DNA from: Obelidium mucronatum | Taxonomy: Eukaryota > Chytridiomycota > Chytridiomycetes > Chytridiales > Chytriomycetaceae | DNA length: 64,000 nucleotides | Direction of reading: 5' to 3' | Assembly (NCBI GenBank): GCA_025765595.1 | Contig: JAIVFH010000029.1 | Coordinates: 124,001-188,000 of the forward strand | Part shown: positions 1-12,006 of the stretch, piece after piece | How positions within the stretch are numbered: position 1 is the stretch's first letter | Layout of the letters: each line of letters begins with the position of its first letter | Notes under the pieces: generated by a model | The model's database searches: none | Seen by the model: only the letters and a program-made list of their open reading frames with translations | Told to the model about the DNA's origin: nothing | Translations under genes and position numbers: made by a program

Positions 1-659
1 CAGAGACTTGGACAAGCCATTCTTGATGCCTGTGGAAGGTGAGTTTGTCGTTGAGTGTGGATTCTGTTCCAAACTCGTGTACTCACTGTGCTCCAGATGT
101 TTTCTCTATTGCTGGTCGTGGAACTGTCTGCACTGGACGTGTCGAACGTGGAGTCATCACCAAGGGAGCTGAAGTTGAAATCATTGGATTCGGCCAAACC
201 ATGAAGACAACTGTCACTGGTGTCGAAATGTTCCACAAGGAACTTGACCGTGCTGAAGCTGGTGATAATGCTGGTCTCCTCCTCCGTGGTCTTAAGCGTG
301 AACAACTCCGTCGTGGTCAAGTTATCGCCTTCCCAGGCTCCATCTCCCCACACACCACCTTCCTTGCTCAGCTTTATGTTCTCACAAAGGACGAAGGAGG
401 TCGTCACACTCCATTCGTTGACAACTACAAGCCACAATTGTACTCTCGTACTTTGGATATTACTTGCACCATCAAGTGGCCTGACAATGAAACTGGAATT
501 AAGAACCGTGATGAAGGAAAGATGATTATGCCTGGTGACAACGTTGAAATGAACGTTGAGCTCTCTCAGCCTATGGCTTTGAATGAGGGTTTGCGTTTCA
601 CAATTCGTGAAGGAGGAAAGACTGTCGGAACTGGTGTTGTTTCCAAAATTATCAAGTGA
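1..659 (+). CDS. TUF1: Mitochondrial elongation factor Tu, C-terminal part (partial)
   Basis: This is the 3' end of an EF-Tu gene cut off by the left edge of the window. An exon at 1-38 (reading [12 protein letters not shown]) is followed by a 58-nt intron at 39-96 (GTGAGT...CTCCAG) and a last exon at 97-659 ending in TGA. The protein shows EF-Tu domain II ([12 protein letters not shown], then GAEVEIIG) and domain III ([39 protein letters not shown]). The bacterial-type sequence, not eEF1A, points to the mitochondrial factor that brings aminoacyl-tRNA to the mitoribosome. The GTPase domain lies outside the window. AATAAA at 671-676 is a likely polyadenylation signal. Identification is firm; the mitochondrial location is inferred from family knowledge. 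Confidence 0.95.
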
Positions 660-980
660 TTTAATTCTGAAATAAACTGATCATTTATTCAATATATATT
701 TTTTTTTTGTTTTTTTGCATAAACTCTTTTGTTTCTTATTCAACAATGTCACACCAGCATAACAAACAATCTAATAGACGTTTAAAAAAAGAGAAAGCAA
801 AAGGAAGAAGGAAGGGAAGATAAAAAGCGAGTTCGCGTGAATCAAATCTAATATTAAGTATGGGGGGAAGAAAGGAACGAAGAAAATAATAAAGAGAGTC
901 TAAATAAAGTCTTAAATAATAAGGTATTTTGGATACAAGTCGGCAAGAAGTCACAGGAATATTAAGTTGCAGAGAAAATG
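660..980. other. Convergent intergenic region
   Basis: About 320 bases between the stop codons of EF-Tu (plus strand) and the PUF gene (minus strand). It is A/T-rich with poly-T and poly-A runs that fit 3' UTRs and polyadenylation on both strands. No credible coding sequence seen. Confidence 0.6.
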
Positions 981-3900
981 CTACCATTGCCCATTGAATT
1001 GTTCATCCCCCAATGCAGATGGTGGGTAGTAAGTTGGTATATTAAACCCATGTTTTAAACCATTGTTTTGTTGTTGTGGTTGCTGTTGCTGCTGTTGCTG
1101 GTAATTAACATTCATTTGACCCAACAATTGCGATTCCTGAAAGTTTGGTGACGTGGCATAGATTTGAGTTTGTTGTTGATGGCTATTAAAATAATTGGGG
1201 GGTCCCTCGAAAGAGCCACCACTGTTGTTGGGAGGGTATGTGCTGTTAAAGAGCGGGTTGGAAGGAGGAGTACTGAAGTTGCCATATACATTGCTTTGAA
1301 GGTTGTATCGATCGTCTTCCCCGATTTGGTTGGATACGTTGTTGCTGTTATTTCCGTTATTGTAGGCACTAGAGTTGCTGCTACTTCTAGTGAAGTGATT
1401 CAGGCTGTTAATGGTATTGCTGTTGATGGGTACGTTGATAATTGTGCCAAAGCGTTGCTGACAGGTTCGAATGTGCTTTTCAACAATTGCTGCGACACGT
1501 TGCCCGTATTTTGATCCACGGAGAACAGGAAGGTGGGGTGCAATGAGTCGAACACATGTGTCACGTTGTGATGGATCAGAGAGTGTGAGAATGTGTTGCA
1601 CAACGTAGTTTGCGTATTGGTTATTCATCATCTCTAAGATCCCAGGACAACTGGTGTAGCAAAAAGAATTAGAAATCAGCATTGACAGCCGATGAGTCCA
1701 CATACCAATTCTCGCGCATAACAGGACTAATCACAACATCGACAATATCAAACAGTTCTCGACGCTGGCAGGACTTGAGCACCTTCTCCACAACTTTGGA
1801 GGCAAACTGATCCACGGACATGCTGTAAACATTTCGAGCCACAACTTTAAAGATATGTGACTTGTCTCCTGGTGTTCCGTGGTCGAGAAGATGCTGTATA
1901 ACCCAGTTACCCCATTGCCCTAAGAAACCGATCAGATAGATAGCACAATTTAATATAACTTATACTCACCCTTTGCAATGTCGGCAGCAAAAACCAAAAC
2001 TTCCTTGATAATTTCACGTTTGTCAGCATCTGTGCAGTTTTCAAAAATGCACTGCACAACCAAACTTCCATTCTCATCATTCGCAACTAAATGCCATTGT
2101 CCCTTAAGCGCTGCGTCAACACGCTGTACAATTTTGCTGCGGTTGGCAAAAGTGATTTGCACCTGCGCGGGAGACGTGGTGTCTGGCATATTTGCAGTGA
2201 GTGGAAATTGTTCCAGAGCAGTTGGGGATTGTGGATTTAAGGGAGCGCCCCATTTGGTTTCAAAAACTCGTTGCCAAACATGACAAGCAAACCGGTGCGT
2301 GATGGTTTCTGGGATCGCGCGAAACAGTTCCGATACAATGTTAAACTTGATATCATCTTCACAAACATCCAACGCCTGGAATTTAACTTGCGTTAGTTTT
2401 GTGCCATAGAAGGAGGCAACCAGGGCATTGTACCTTTTGAACAACATGGCAACCAAATCGATCGCAACTCAATGGATAAACATGACCGACCATCAAGGAG
2501 ACAATGTTCTTAACTTGATCTCTGGTGCCAAATTCAAGGCATCTTTGCATGAGAAAGTTACCAAATCTGTTTCTCATTAGCGAAAGGGCCTGTGGCCGCA
2601 CAGATTCCATTAGGAGATTTCTACTGCGAATAGCAGAAGCCACTGTAGTCGCTTCAGTTGAAGGACTTTGAATAAGCCCACTGAGATGTTTAATATTTTG
2701 TTGCAGGTGGAGCGACGCAGGTTGGTCATTTGTTTGAATGATTTTCTCAACAAGAAGCTGGGGAAAAATAACTGAAATTAGATTGTTATATTTTGAAGTA
2801 GGTTTAATTACCTGATAATGAATGCTGTCACCAAACTCGTTGAAATCGTGGTTCACGGGGAATTCATCAAGCTCGGGAGTGCCAGATATTAATCCACTGG
2901 CAGTGTATCCATGCTGTAGTGCCTGGTTTGCGGTTACGTTGGTATCGCGCGAAGAATATGACCTAGAGCCGCTTGTGTCGTGTTCGCCATAGAGGGCCTG
3001 TGAAACAGAGTATATGTTTAAAGAGATTGGATACTCAAAGAAAGAAATTCCATTACCGAGTCTCCTACCATGTCGTCAAAGTCGGCATAAAATGTTTGTG
3101 AAGGCTGCCGTGAAGTTGAGATGGCGCCCCACACTCCTTTTTCGGAATCTCTACTTCCATATGCTGGAACAGACTGGACGCGACTTTGAGGGCGAAATTG
3201 ATTGGTATTTGAGGGAACATAGGCAGGTGATGTAGGATCCAGGTTGAACTTTTGGGAATGGTGGGGCTTAAAAAGCATATTAGTCTGAGAAATAGCATAG
3301 ACACGTCGCAATACCTTGTAGCGAGAAGCGTTTTCGTGATCGGCAAAAGCCCGGTTCATTGCTCGTGGATCATCTGAGGGAAAGTCGTTCCGTGTCCCCC
3401 GAGCAGGTTGAAGTGACGCTTGGCGATACATTTCCGTGTGAGCGAACTCTTTTGGGGCGCTTTTAAGTGAGGATGTAAGGCTATATCCTGGATATTGTGC
3501 CCAAATGTTGTTGGTCGCCAGTTCTGAGGTCGAACTACAACGTGTAGCAGGCCCCGATTTGATAACTGGCGAAGGACCACGAGCTTCAAGAGGGCTAGTT
3601 TGAAAAAGAGGAGAGGCTTTGTTTTGTATGTTTTGAAGCTGAAGATTATCTATGGCGGAACTGTCTGACACATCCCCGGCTCCCGCAAAGCCACGCTCGT
3701 GGATAGCTAAAGATCTGAAACATTGAAGATCTGACTCAGTAAAGGCCGACTCTGCAGAGTCCGGTAATTCGGTAGGCTGGCACTGGTATTGATCATGATC
3801 CAATGTGCCAAACCGAATGCCATTGTTACGCTTCGCCTCAAAGCTACTGCTAGAGCAGAGGAAACTATGAGATTCAAAAGGAAGCGTAGATAGTAGCCGA

Positions 3901-4340
3901 GAATCGTTGGCCGCGACTTTGGGTTGGTGTCTCGGTCCCACTATTGGGGAGTCAACTATTTTTGTAACATCATCCAGTATAGGGTCTAAGTCAGTACCAT
4001 CTCTACTTTCTGAGAATACGAGAGTGTCTGTACTGTCATTATTGAGCGAATGAAAGCCTTGTTTGCTTTGAAGTTGGAGAGAAGTAGAAATTTGATTGAA
4101 GTCAGTAGAAGCTTTGCACTGCAATAGATTTTTCAATTCAAGGATTTCTCGCTCTCTGAGAGATAAAAGGTACGCGTCTGTCTGGCGAGCCGATTTAAGT
4201 GTGGATATTTCTGCGTGCAAATCCACCGGGTTTGACATGGCTTTCAAAGCCACTGAATTTTGCTGGTTTACTGAAGGAAAAGAAGAAGCTTCTGGTGAGA
4301 TATTTCCAGAAGGGTTCTGGTTGGTGTTTGTTGTAATCAT
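981..4340 (-). CDS. PUF (Pumilio) family RNA-binding protein
   Basis: Six exons on the minus strand (4340-3057, 2997-2812, 2757-2434, 2375-1970, 1919-1706, 1650-981) give a frame-consistent protein of 1027 residues. The first ~430 residues are Ser/Asn/Gln-rich and probably disordered. The C-terminal third has Pumilio repeats, for example RFGNFLMQRCLEFG, CDRFGCHVVQKA, ENGSLVVQCIFENC, GQWGNWVIQHLLDHG, DQFASKVVEKVLKSC and NNQYANYVVQHIL, followed by a Gln/Asn-rich tail. PUF proteins bind 3' UTRs and repress or localise mRNAs in the cytoplasm. One spacer between repeats is long (after RVFETKWG), as seen in some fungal PUFs, so the exact subfamily is uncertain. The start codon is the first ATG of the long first exon; no RRM is visible. 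Confidence 0.88.
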
Positions 4341-4913
4341 GTGGCGGTGACGTCGGAGTTCTGTGACAAGCTGCCCGACGTAAAAAATAAATGGGTATCT
4401 ATTTTAATGACCACAGGCGGTGGTGTATTAACTTGTTAGTCACTGTCCAAAAACATAAGTTGACAGGTCGGTGAAGAGATACCAGCCAACCACGACATAA
4501 ACGTCTTCTCTTTGCAGAAATAATATACCTTGAATACAAGTCTCTGAGATCGGTTAAGTATCTCGGTTGGCAGCAAACTCCTGACGTCAGTTTGGCAGAC
4601 TTTGTTTTTCGCGTTTGAAAAAATGAATTGATTCCCGTCGAAAATGGCAAACACGTCCAAGCCGCCCCACCAAAAACTGAATGTCTGAGAATATTAGAAG
4701 AGCATTAGAAAATGCTGGCAAGTTGGAGTACCAGCTCCCAGATGTCAAACAGATCAAAATGCGACTATGAAGCCACAGCAGTTAAAGAATCATTTTAAGA
4801 ATGTGATAATAATAAAAATGCCTTTATATTCAGTGGAGATGTATCATCTAGTCATTGATCCATGTTTTAATATCTATGTTTCCTTTCTTCACTTTTTCCC
4901 AAAAAAATCGACT
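4341..4913. promoter_or_regulatory. Divergent promoter region with a TGACGTCA palindrome
   Basis: About 570 bases separate the divergent starts of the PUF gene (minus) and adenylate kinase (plus). An eight-base palindrome TGACGTCA at 4582-4589 matches the CRE/ATF bZIP half-site dyad, and a second TGACGTC lies near 4347. Short ORFs on the minus strand (about 74 codons near 4436-4660) show no recognisable domain. The regulatory role is inferred from the motif and its position only. Confidence 0.35.
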
Positions 4914-5939
<1,026 letters not shown>

Positions 5940-6012
5940 GTATTTTATTGCTGGATGGTTGTTGGAAAGGAAATACGTATAAAATAAAGAGACAAATATT
6001 TTCTCCCCCACA

Positions 6013-8619
6013 ATGCAAGTTTTCTTTGATCCCCCGTCATCCGATGATCTTCAAAGCCGAAGTGCCAGTTATGGCACAGAGATCTTTGATGGAATTGCCA
6101 GCAAGTGCGATGATTTTCAATATCAATCCAGCACGGAACCCGTGGTCGATGACACGGTTGGCGTTACAACAGAACACTTGAAAGCAGGACTTTCACAACT
6201 AGGAAAGACTCCTGATGGCTACAGTGAAGTATATTTACAGCTTTCAATACCAGTATGTTAGCATATTTCTGTGTGATCGCAACCAACTGATATATATGTT
6301 TTGTTCAGAATGCCGGGCTGAATGATATCACTGGCTTGGAACCTTTCGTGTATATTCAAAATCTTAATCTCTCCGGAAATCAGCTAACAGGTATCCATAG
6401 TTGACATTGAACTTTGGCTGAATTAAGAACCTCGTTTTACTTTGACAGAGATCTCCTGTTTGGGAGCAATGCGATATCTTATTAAATTGGACGTCAGCAA
6501 CAACAAACTGACGGAAGTTTTGGATTTCTATCCTCCTCCTTTTAATTTGCAAGAGATTGATTTTTCTCGCAATCAAATTACCGACATAGCAGATCTTTGC
6601 GAGCATCGCTTTTTGAAGACCATCAATCTAGACAGTTGAGATAAATGCGTTCTTTTAAAAAATCTAATCAAACCCATGTCAATAGGAAACCTGATTAAGG
6701 AGATAAACGGTCTTTCGGAATGTCGGTTTTTGACATCATTGAGTCTAGCTTTTAATGGGATCAGGAACATTTGCAACCTCGACCATCTTCCCATAAAGTA
6801 CCTCGATTTAGTATGTCGAAAAATTATTGAACAGGTTCTCGTCTCAATAGTTTTTGCAGCGTTCAAATAGACTTGTTTCTTTGGAGGGAATCGAAACTTT
6901 GCACGATCTCCAAGATCTACTCCTGAGCAATAACGCCATCCAAAAATTAACCAGTATAAACACAAATCAGAAATATCTCCGCCGTTTAGACCTCGACCAT
7001 AATCAAATTGATGACCCAGAGCAGATCACACACCTTCAATCAACATTGAGAATGCTCACGGAGCTGTCATTCAAACGAAACCCCATAGTGATGCCATTGC
7101 CAACGCCTATACCTGGAGTCACGCAAAACGCCGACGGCGGAAGCGATGGACCTAAAGCCGTCCTGGTCAGCAGTACAAGCAGTCTCACAAGTGCTTCATC
7201 GACGCGTAAATCCGCTTCTCTGAATAGAAGGACTAGTGGAAGTACTGGAACACCAGCAACACCGCAAGCCATTGCAAACAACAACCGATTGGCCACAGCA
7301 TTTCAACTTCAAAGCTTGACTGTTTTAGACGGCCGTTTATTGAGTGTAGAAGAAAAAGTAGCCGCCGTAAATGCGTACAATCCATCCCCCAGCGTGATAG
7401 CAAGTCTACAGCATTCATGTTTGCTTAAGAGGCAAGCAAAACTGTATGCAAAAGTAAAGGCAGAAGATTTGATGCGGGCTACATATTTGAGACCAATCGT
7501 GCTATGTGGTCCAAGCGGTGCGGGAAAGAGGTAATGCCATCATCTATGGACCAAGAACTTCCTTTTAAAACTACAATATTGCAAGAACTTTGACAAATCG
7601 ATTGCTGAAAGACTTTCCGCATATTTACGGATGCTCAGTTTCTCATACAACAAGAAAGCCACGGATTGGTGAAGAACAGGGTACTCATTACCATTTTGTA
7701 TCCCGTGCTGAAATGGAGGCAATGGTGGAAGAAGGCAAATTTGCAGAAGTAGTAACACTCTTTGGATGCATGTATGGAACCAGCATGGAGGCTATTGATA
7801 AAGTAACAGAAGAAGGCAAAGTTTGTATCATGGATTTGGAAATTGAGGTAAATGCCAAAAGCACATTTTACACGCCGAAAACCCTCGTATAAACCACCTT
7901 TTCAGGGAGTCCTCGCATTGAAAAGATCTCATCTGAAACCAATTTACATCTTCATCACTGTCCCTTCTTTGGAAGTTCTAAAGAACCGCTTGGAAAACCG
8001 ACTTCGCCCGGCAACCGCCAAACATCGCGGTCTCCATATTCGTAATGCTAGCCACATGAAAATCGTTGAATCAATCCAAGAAACTTCAAAAGTTAACTCA
8101 CCTGACGCATCTCGTCCTAATTCCGGACTTGACCGTCCGACTTCTGGTATTTTTGGGGATCTGGATTCTCGCCCTGTATCTGGCATTCCACCAGATGGTC
8201 CATCATCACGTCCCGATTCTGGGAATTCTATCGCCAGTAATGCAAGCGGAATGGCCGTCGATGATGGAGATGATGAAATTCGAAAATTGATTCTTCAGAA
8301 GGGAAATGGAAACTACAGTTTAATGAATTTAGTCACTGGTGTTGGTTTGCCTCAAAAAGCAGCTGTCATTCCTTCTTCCACAGAGCCAAGTGAAGGCATC
8401 ACAGGCACTGAAGGGCAACACCACGCACCAATGTCAGAGGAGCAGTTTGCAGAAGATGTTGAAAAGTGGATGGCGAAAGCTCCTGGGATGGATTCATACG
8501 ACAAGATGAAAGACTTTTTCGATTTGAAGATTGTGAACGATGACCCAGATCGGGCATATGCCGAACTTCGTGACTTTTGTTTAAGCACATACATCAAGTG
8601 TTTCAACGAGTCGGAGTGA
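6013..8619 (+). CDS. LRGUK: LRGUK-like leucine-rich repeat and guanylate kinase protein
   Basis: Seven exons (6013-6252, 6309-6390, 6449-6634, 6686-6810, 6860-7530, 7586-7847, 7906-8619) give a frame-consistent protein of 759 residues. SDS22-type leucine-rich repeats cover about residues 85-330 (YIQNLNLSGNQLTEI, YLIKLDVSNNKLTEV, YLRRLDLDHNQIDD). A guanylate-kinase-like domain starts near residue 429 with GPSGAGKRTL and continues SHTTRKPRIGEEQGTHYHFVS and a GTSMEAI substrate-loop equivalent. The P-loop ends in KR instead of K[ST]. The kinase fold is interrupted by about 100 Ser/Pro-rich residues with four RPxSG motifs. In mammals LRGUK supports sperm axoneme assembly, so a role at the zoospore flagellum is inferred. 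The intron at 6635-6685 uses a GTTGAG donor. Confidence 0.9.
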
Positions 8620-8758
8620 GATGTAGCCGAAACAAATTTTTATAAACATTCGAATACAGTTAAACCTATCTGGACTTTTTACATAAATTGTCTGTTCCGG
8701 AGGTGTTCCGTGTCGAACAACCAGGGAATTTGTCAAAGATAAAAAAAACTCTTCCAAA

Positions 8759-9432
8759 ATGGCAACAGTTCAAAAGAGCACACAGAAGGTCACCTTGAAC
8801 CATATTTGCATTCGTGTCAAGGATCCAAAGAAGTCACTGCACTTTTACAGAGACATCCTGGGAATGCACGTTTTGAACTCGTTTGACTCGGAAGGTGGCA
8901 AGTTCAGCAACTACTTCCTGGGATTCAACGTACCAGAAGAGATCCAGGTTTGTTGTCTTGAGACTGATTACTTCTGCGGTGATATAGAAGCCGTTGTATA
9001 TTCATATGGGGTTTAGAATGGCACTGAAGAGCAAAAGGCCACTTACCGTTCTCACACCACCGGTCTCATTGAATTGACCCACAATTGGGGAACCGAAACT
9101 GATGATGCTTTCGAGTACACTGGTCACAAGAACCAACCTGGAAACGGTGCGTGTGATTGCAAGTACCGAACCATTGCCATGCTCAAACTTTTCTATTGCA
9201 GGATACGCTCACATTTGTATTGTCGTTGACGATATCATCGAGTATTCTTCTTACTTGGAAGGTGCCGGAGTCCCCTTCAGAAAGAAGCTCAGCGAAGGTT
9301 TGTTTTCGTCATGGTCCCGTGCACTCCATGATTTCAAAAAACTCATTACCAAAAACAGGTGTCATGAGAAACATTGCTTTTGTTTTGGACCCAGATGGTT
9401 ATTCCGTTGAGTTGATTGAGAGAAGAAAGTGA
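8759..9432 (+). CDS. GLO1: Lactoylglutathione lyase (glyoxalase I)
   Basis: Four exons (8759-8947, 9017-9146, 9202-9297, 9359-9432) give a frame-consistent 162-residue protein. It has the paired vicinal-oxygen-chelate motifs of glyoxalase I: LNHICIRVKDPKKSLHFYRDILGM, with the metal-ligand region GLIELTHNWGTE, then GYAHICIVVDDI and the C-terminal DPDGYSVELIER containing the catalytic Glu. The enzyme isomerises the methylglyoxal-glutathione hemithioacetal to S-lactoylglutathione in the cytosol. Size and motif order match the single-domain animal/plant type (about 180 residues) rather than the duplicated yeast enzyme of about 330 residues, although only one copy of each half is needed to see this. 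Confidence 0.95.
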
Positions 9433-9468
9433 TTTAATAGTAAAGCAAAAGGATCATCAAAGTAAAAC

Positions 9469-10813
9469 TCATTTATTATTTTCGGGGTCGGCGACGACAG
9501 GTCCTCGTACTTGCACAAAATACACCCTGGATACCTTTCCACCAACATTGGCCACCTTGTACAAGTTTCCTATGAATGAGTTGAAGCGGGTTTAGACAAA
9601 ATTGCATTTTATAACACTCACAAACCTCGAGGAACCATGAAATGCGACCCTCGTCCCAATTGAAAGCTGCTTCTTGTTCAAATGAACTTTAACTTGGCCC
9701 GATATCACGTAGAATATCTACGAAAAGATGGGTTACCGGAACGCGAAACCTACGAGAGAAAACAAAAACACCAACCACTGATGTCGAGCCAGAATTCTTT
9801 ACCGGCTTTTCTCCGCCTACGGGTATATCCATAAATCCAGCGCCACAATAATCATCGAGTATAAATGTCCTATGTAGGGAAATATTGTCAAAGGGTTGGG
9901 GGTTGATATCTTTGGGACCGAAAACGACAGCTGATGATTGAAATCGTTAGAGTTTTATGTTGCCACGAAAAAAAGACTCACGCATCATATCCTCTTGCCC
10001 AGTTAAAGCATCCACTACGGAGAGAGAAATGGGTCCCGTTCCCTGGCTTTTCCTTTTCGCCATTCACTATAACTGCATCATCCTCAAGTTCTGAATCGGA
10101 AGATTCAATGAACACGATGCCTCTTTTTGGATGAGTTGTTGGTTGGTGCTGTGTTTTATCTTCGTTCTGGAATCAGACTTGGCAACCTCATCACCACTGT
10201 CACTTTCATTCGCGCCATCGTCGTCTTCACTAGAATCGATTTTACTCCGTCGGCGAGAATGTTTTGAACTCTCGTTCTTCTTATTCTGTGTCAAGCCAAC
10301 AGCCTTGGCAGGTACATTCTCAATGTGTGGAACGCGAACACCAGTCTCTTTATCCGTGGATAGTTTGTATTCAACGCGTTCGCCCTTCCAAAAATCCATC
10401 GGAGGAACGCAAACTCGCGAAGACTTTCTTCGCTTGTTACTGCTGCTGTTGCTGTTGCTAGCACTGGTGGCGGATGCTTCTTTATCCTTTCCTTTCTTGG
10501 TGTTTGTGCTCAACTTGACAGTCGGTTTTGTGGAGACCTCTTTTTGAGGCGACGGTGGTGGCCGTTCAACGTCAAGTTTCTTTGGACTTTCGCCGGCAAA
10601 TTCAGCACTGTTTGGAAGCGGTGACATTGGGTCGAGAGTCTCGTTGAGGGCATCGATTTCGCGGTTGAGGGCGCTGTTGAGGTCCGACGATTCAGATGGC
10701 AACCTAGACCTACAAGCAATCAAATTCATAAGCAGCGCAATTAAGTTGAGAGAGCATCTCTGAGTTCGGTTTGATTATGAAAACCTTGAGTTATTGGCTG
10801 GTGATTGGGTCAT
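9469..10813 (-). CDS. MIF2: CENP-C/Mif2 inner kinetochore protein
   Basis: Modelled as six exons (10813-10785, 10709-10195, 10120-9982, 9869-9776, 9717-9626, 9569-9469). Residues near 105-126 form a CENP-C motif, SSRVCVPPMDFWKGERVEY, which binds the CENP-A nucleosome. The C-terminus is the Mif2 cupin dimerisation domain: FILDDYCGAGFMDIPVGGEK, PVKNSGSTSVIFYVISGQV, FMVPRGNLY, SRVYFVQVRGPV. About 330 residues is short for the family (yeast Mif2 is 549), mostly through a reduced N-terminus. Within the cupin the frame must change by one base near 9664-9673 (between VHLNKK and SFQLGRG) with no possible intron, so an indel in this sequence is suspected. Start ATG at 10811-10813 is supported by the exact intron phase into the second exon. 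Confidence 0.88.
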
Positions 10814-11180
10814 ATAACTCCAATGTCAAACGCCAAATAAATATTTCGCGAAGTATTTTATCATAAAAGGGGAATAACAATTCATTCAAACGACATATTC
10901 GGAAACGAAATTGAAATCTGCCGCATTGCATCCGACTTATTCAATCTGTGAGCAGTCGAATATGCTTCTCTCAAATAGTCACTGTCAGGGTCCACGCGAG
11001 TAACAATTGAAATCTAAATGCAGCTGCCATTGCAAGACATTGCCATTCGGATGGACCGATTCTTGCATAGACTCTTTGCAATATCAGTGGATCTGCCCCG
11101 TGTGCATGATGATTTGTTCTGCCTCAGGAATTTCTTGTAGTCAAAAAAAAAATTATGGAATCAATCAAAAAAGGATTGGT
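10814..11180. other. Intergenic region
   Basis: About 370 bases between the start of CENP-C and the stop of acylphosphatase, both on the minus strand. It should hold the CENP-C promoter and the acylphosphatase 3' UTR. The open frames present are short and lack recognisable domains. Confidence 0.5.
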
Positions 11181-11650
11181 TTATTGTCTGTCAACAGAGA
11201 AAGGTCCGGTGAAGGAATATTCGTCATTTGGAACCAGAGCAAATTCGCATCGGCTGATGGAACTTTTTGGTGACGCAACTGTCGACACCCATTGTTGACT
11301 TCAAAAAGTTCAAATAGTATACACACGTAAATACACCAAAAAAAAAAAAAAAAATTGAAGAAACTACTCAACAATTCCTCTATTTTGGATCGAGGTCCTT
11401 GAATGATCCCTTGTACTGTTCGCAAGGCATCTTTATTGTTTCGCACAGTCCCTGAAAGCCCCAGCTCATTTGCCTTTGCTGCAGTATACTTTCGAAAGTA
11501 GACCCCTTTACTCAAAAAGTTTTTTTAATCTTGGTCGCGTTCACTCCTGTTTTTTTTCTTTTCGCAAAAGGGGTTTCTGGTGTTACCTTGTACTTTTCCA
11601 AATACTTGGAACTTCAAAGTCACTATATCAGTCGTTGATGCACTGCTCAT
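11181..11650 (-). CDS. Acylphosphatase
   Basis: Three exons (11650-11587, 11505-11373, 11298-11181; one boundary may be off by one base) encode about 104 residues, the usual size for acylphosphatase (about 98). The start reads LKFQVFGKVQ, joined across an intron to GVYFRKYTAAKANELGLSGT, then VRNNKDALRTVQGIIQGP, SKIEEFQQWVSTVASPKS and a C-terminal strand CEFALVPNDEYSF. The Arg of GVYFRKY and the Asn of VRNN are the phosphate-binding and catalytic residues of the family. The enzyme hydrolyses acyl-phosphates in the cytosol. The second intron has a GTTGAG donor and contains a poly-T tract (poly-A on the plus strand at 11338-11355). Confidence 0.9.
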
Positions 11651-12006
11651 AATCGGCGCTTTCTTTTTATATCCTGTTTGTACTGAAGATAAGCTGGCTT
11701 TCAAGGAAGCGTTGCTTTTAACCAGCGACGATCTGTATAAAATGAATATTCCCATGAATTTAAAACTCTGGATTGTAAAAGTTTCAAATGCGGATCACAC
11801 ACTTTTTTGATAATCCCGGGGTGATCGGACACGGTTTTCGAGACCCTGTGATTGACGGTGCTTTGGCGGCAGGTTTCATTTATTATTGTCATGAGAGAGA
11901 GAGAGAAAAAAAACAAAAGAATTAAAACTGTGATATATTTGAATCATAAAAGTTGTTGAAACCAAAAATGCCATTTCACCCCCCCCAAAAGAAAGGAGTG
12001 TTGTCT
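11651..12006. other. Intergenic region
   Basis: About 355 bases between acylphosphatase and the next minus-strand gene. It includes an (AG)n-like run near 11892-11910 and a short poly-C tract near 11980. No coding sequence supported. Confidence 0.5.

Noticed and set aside
4399..4660. Minus-strand open frames of 74-83 codons
   Set aside because: Located in the divergent promoter, no recognisable domain, two overlapping frames equally open; could be 5' UTR.
10131..10547. 138-codon plus-strand open frame
   Set aside because: Antisense to the second CENP-C exon, which contains the CENP-C motif; the poly-Leu product is a reverse of Ser/Asn codons.
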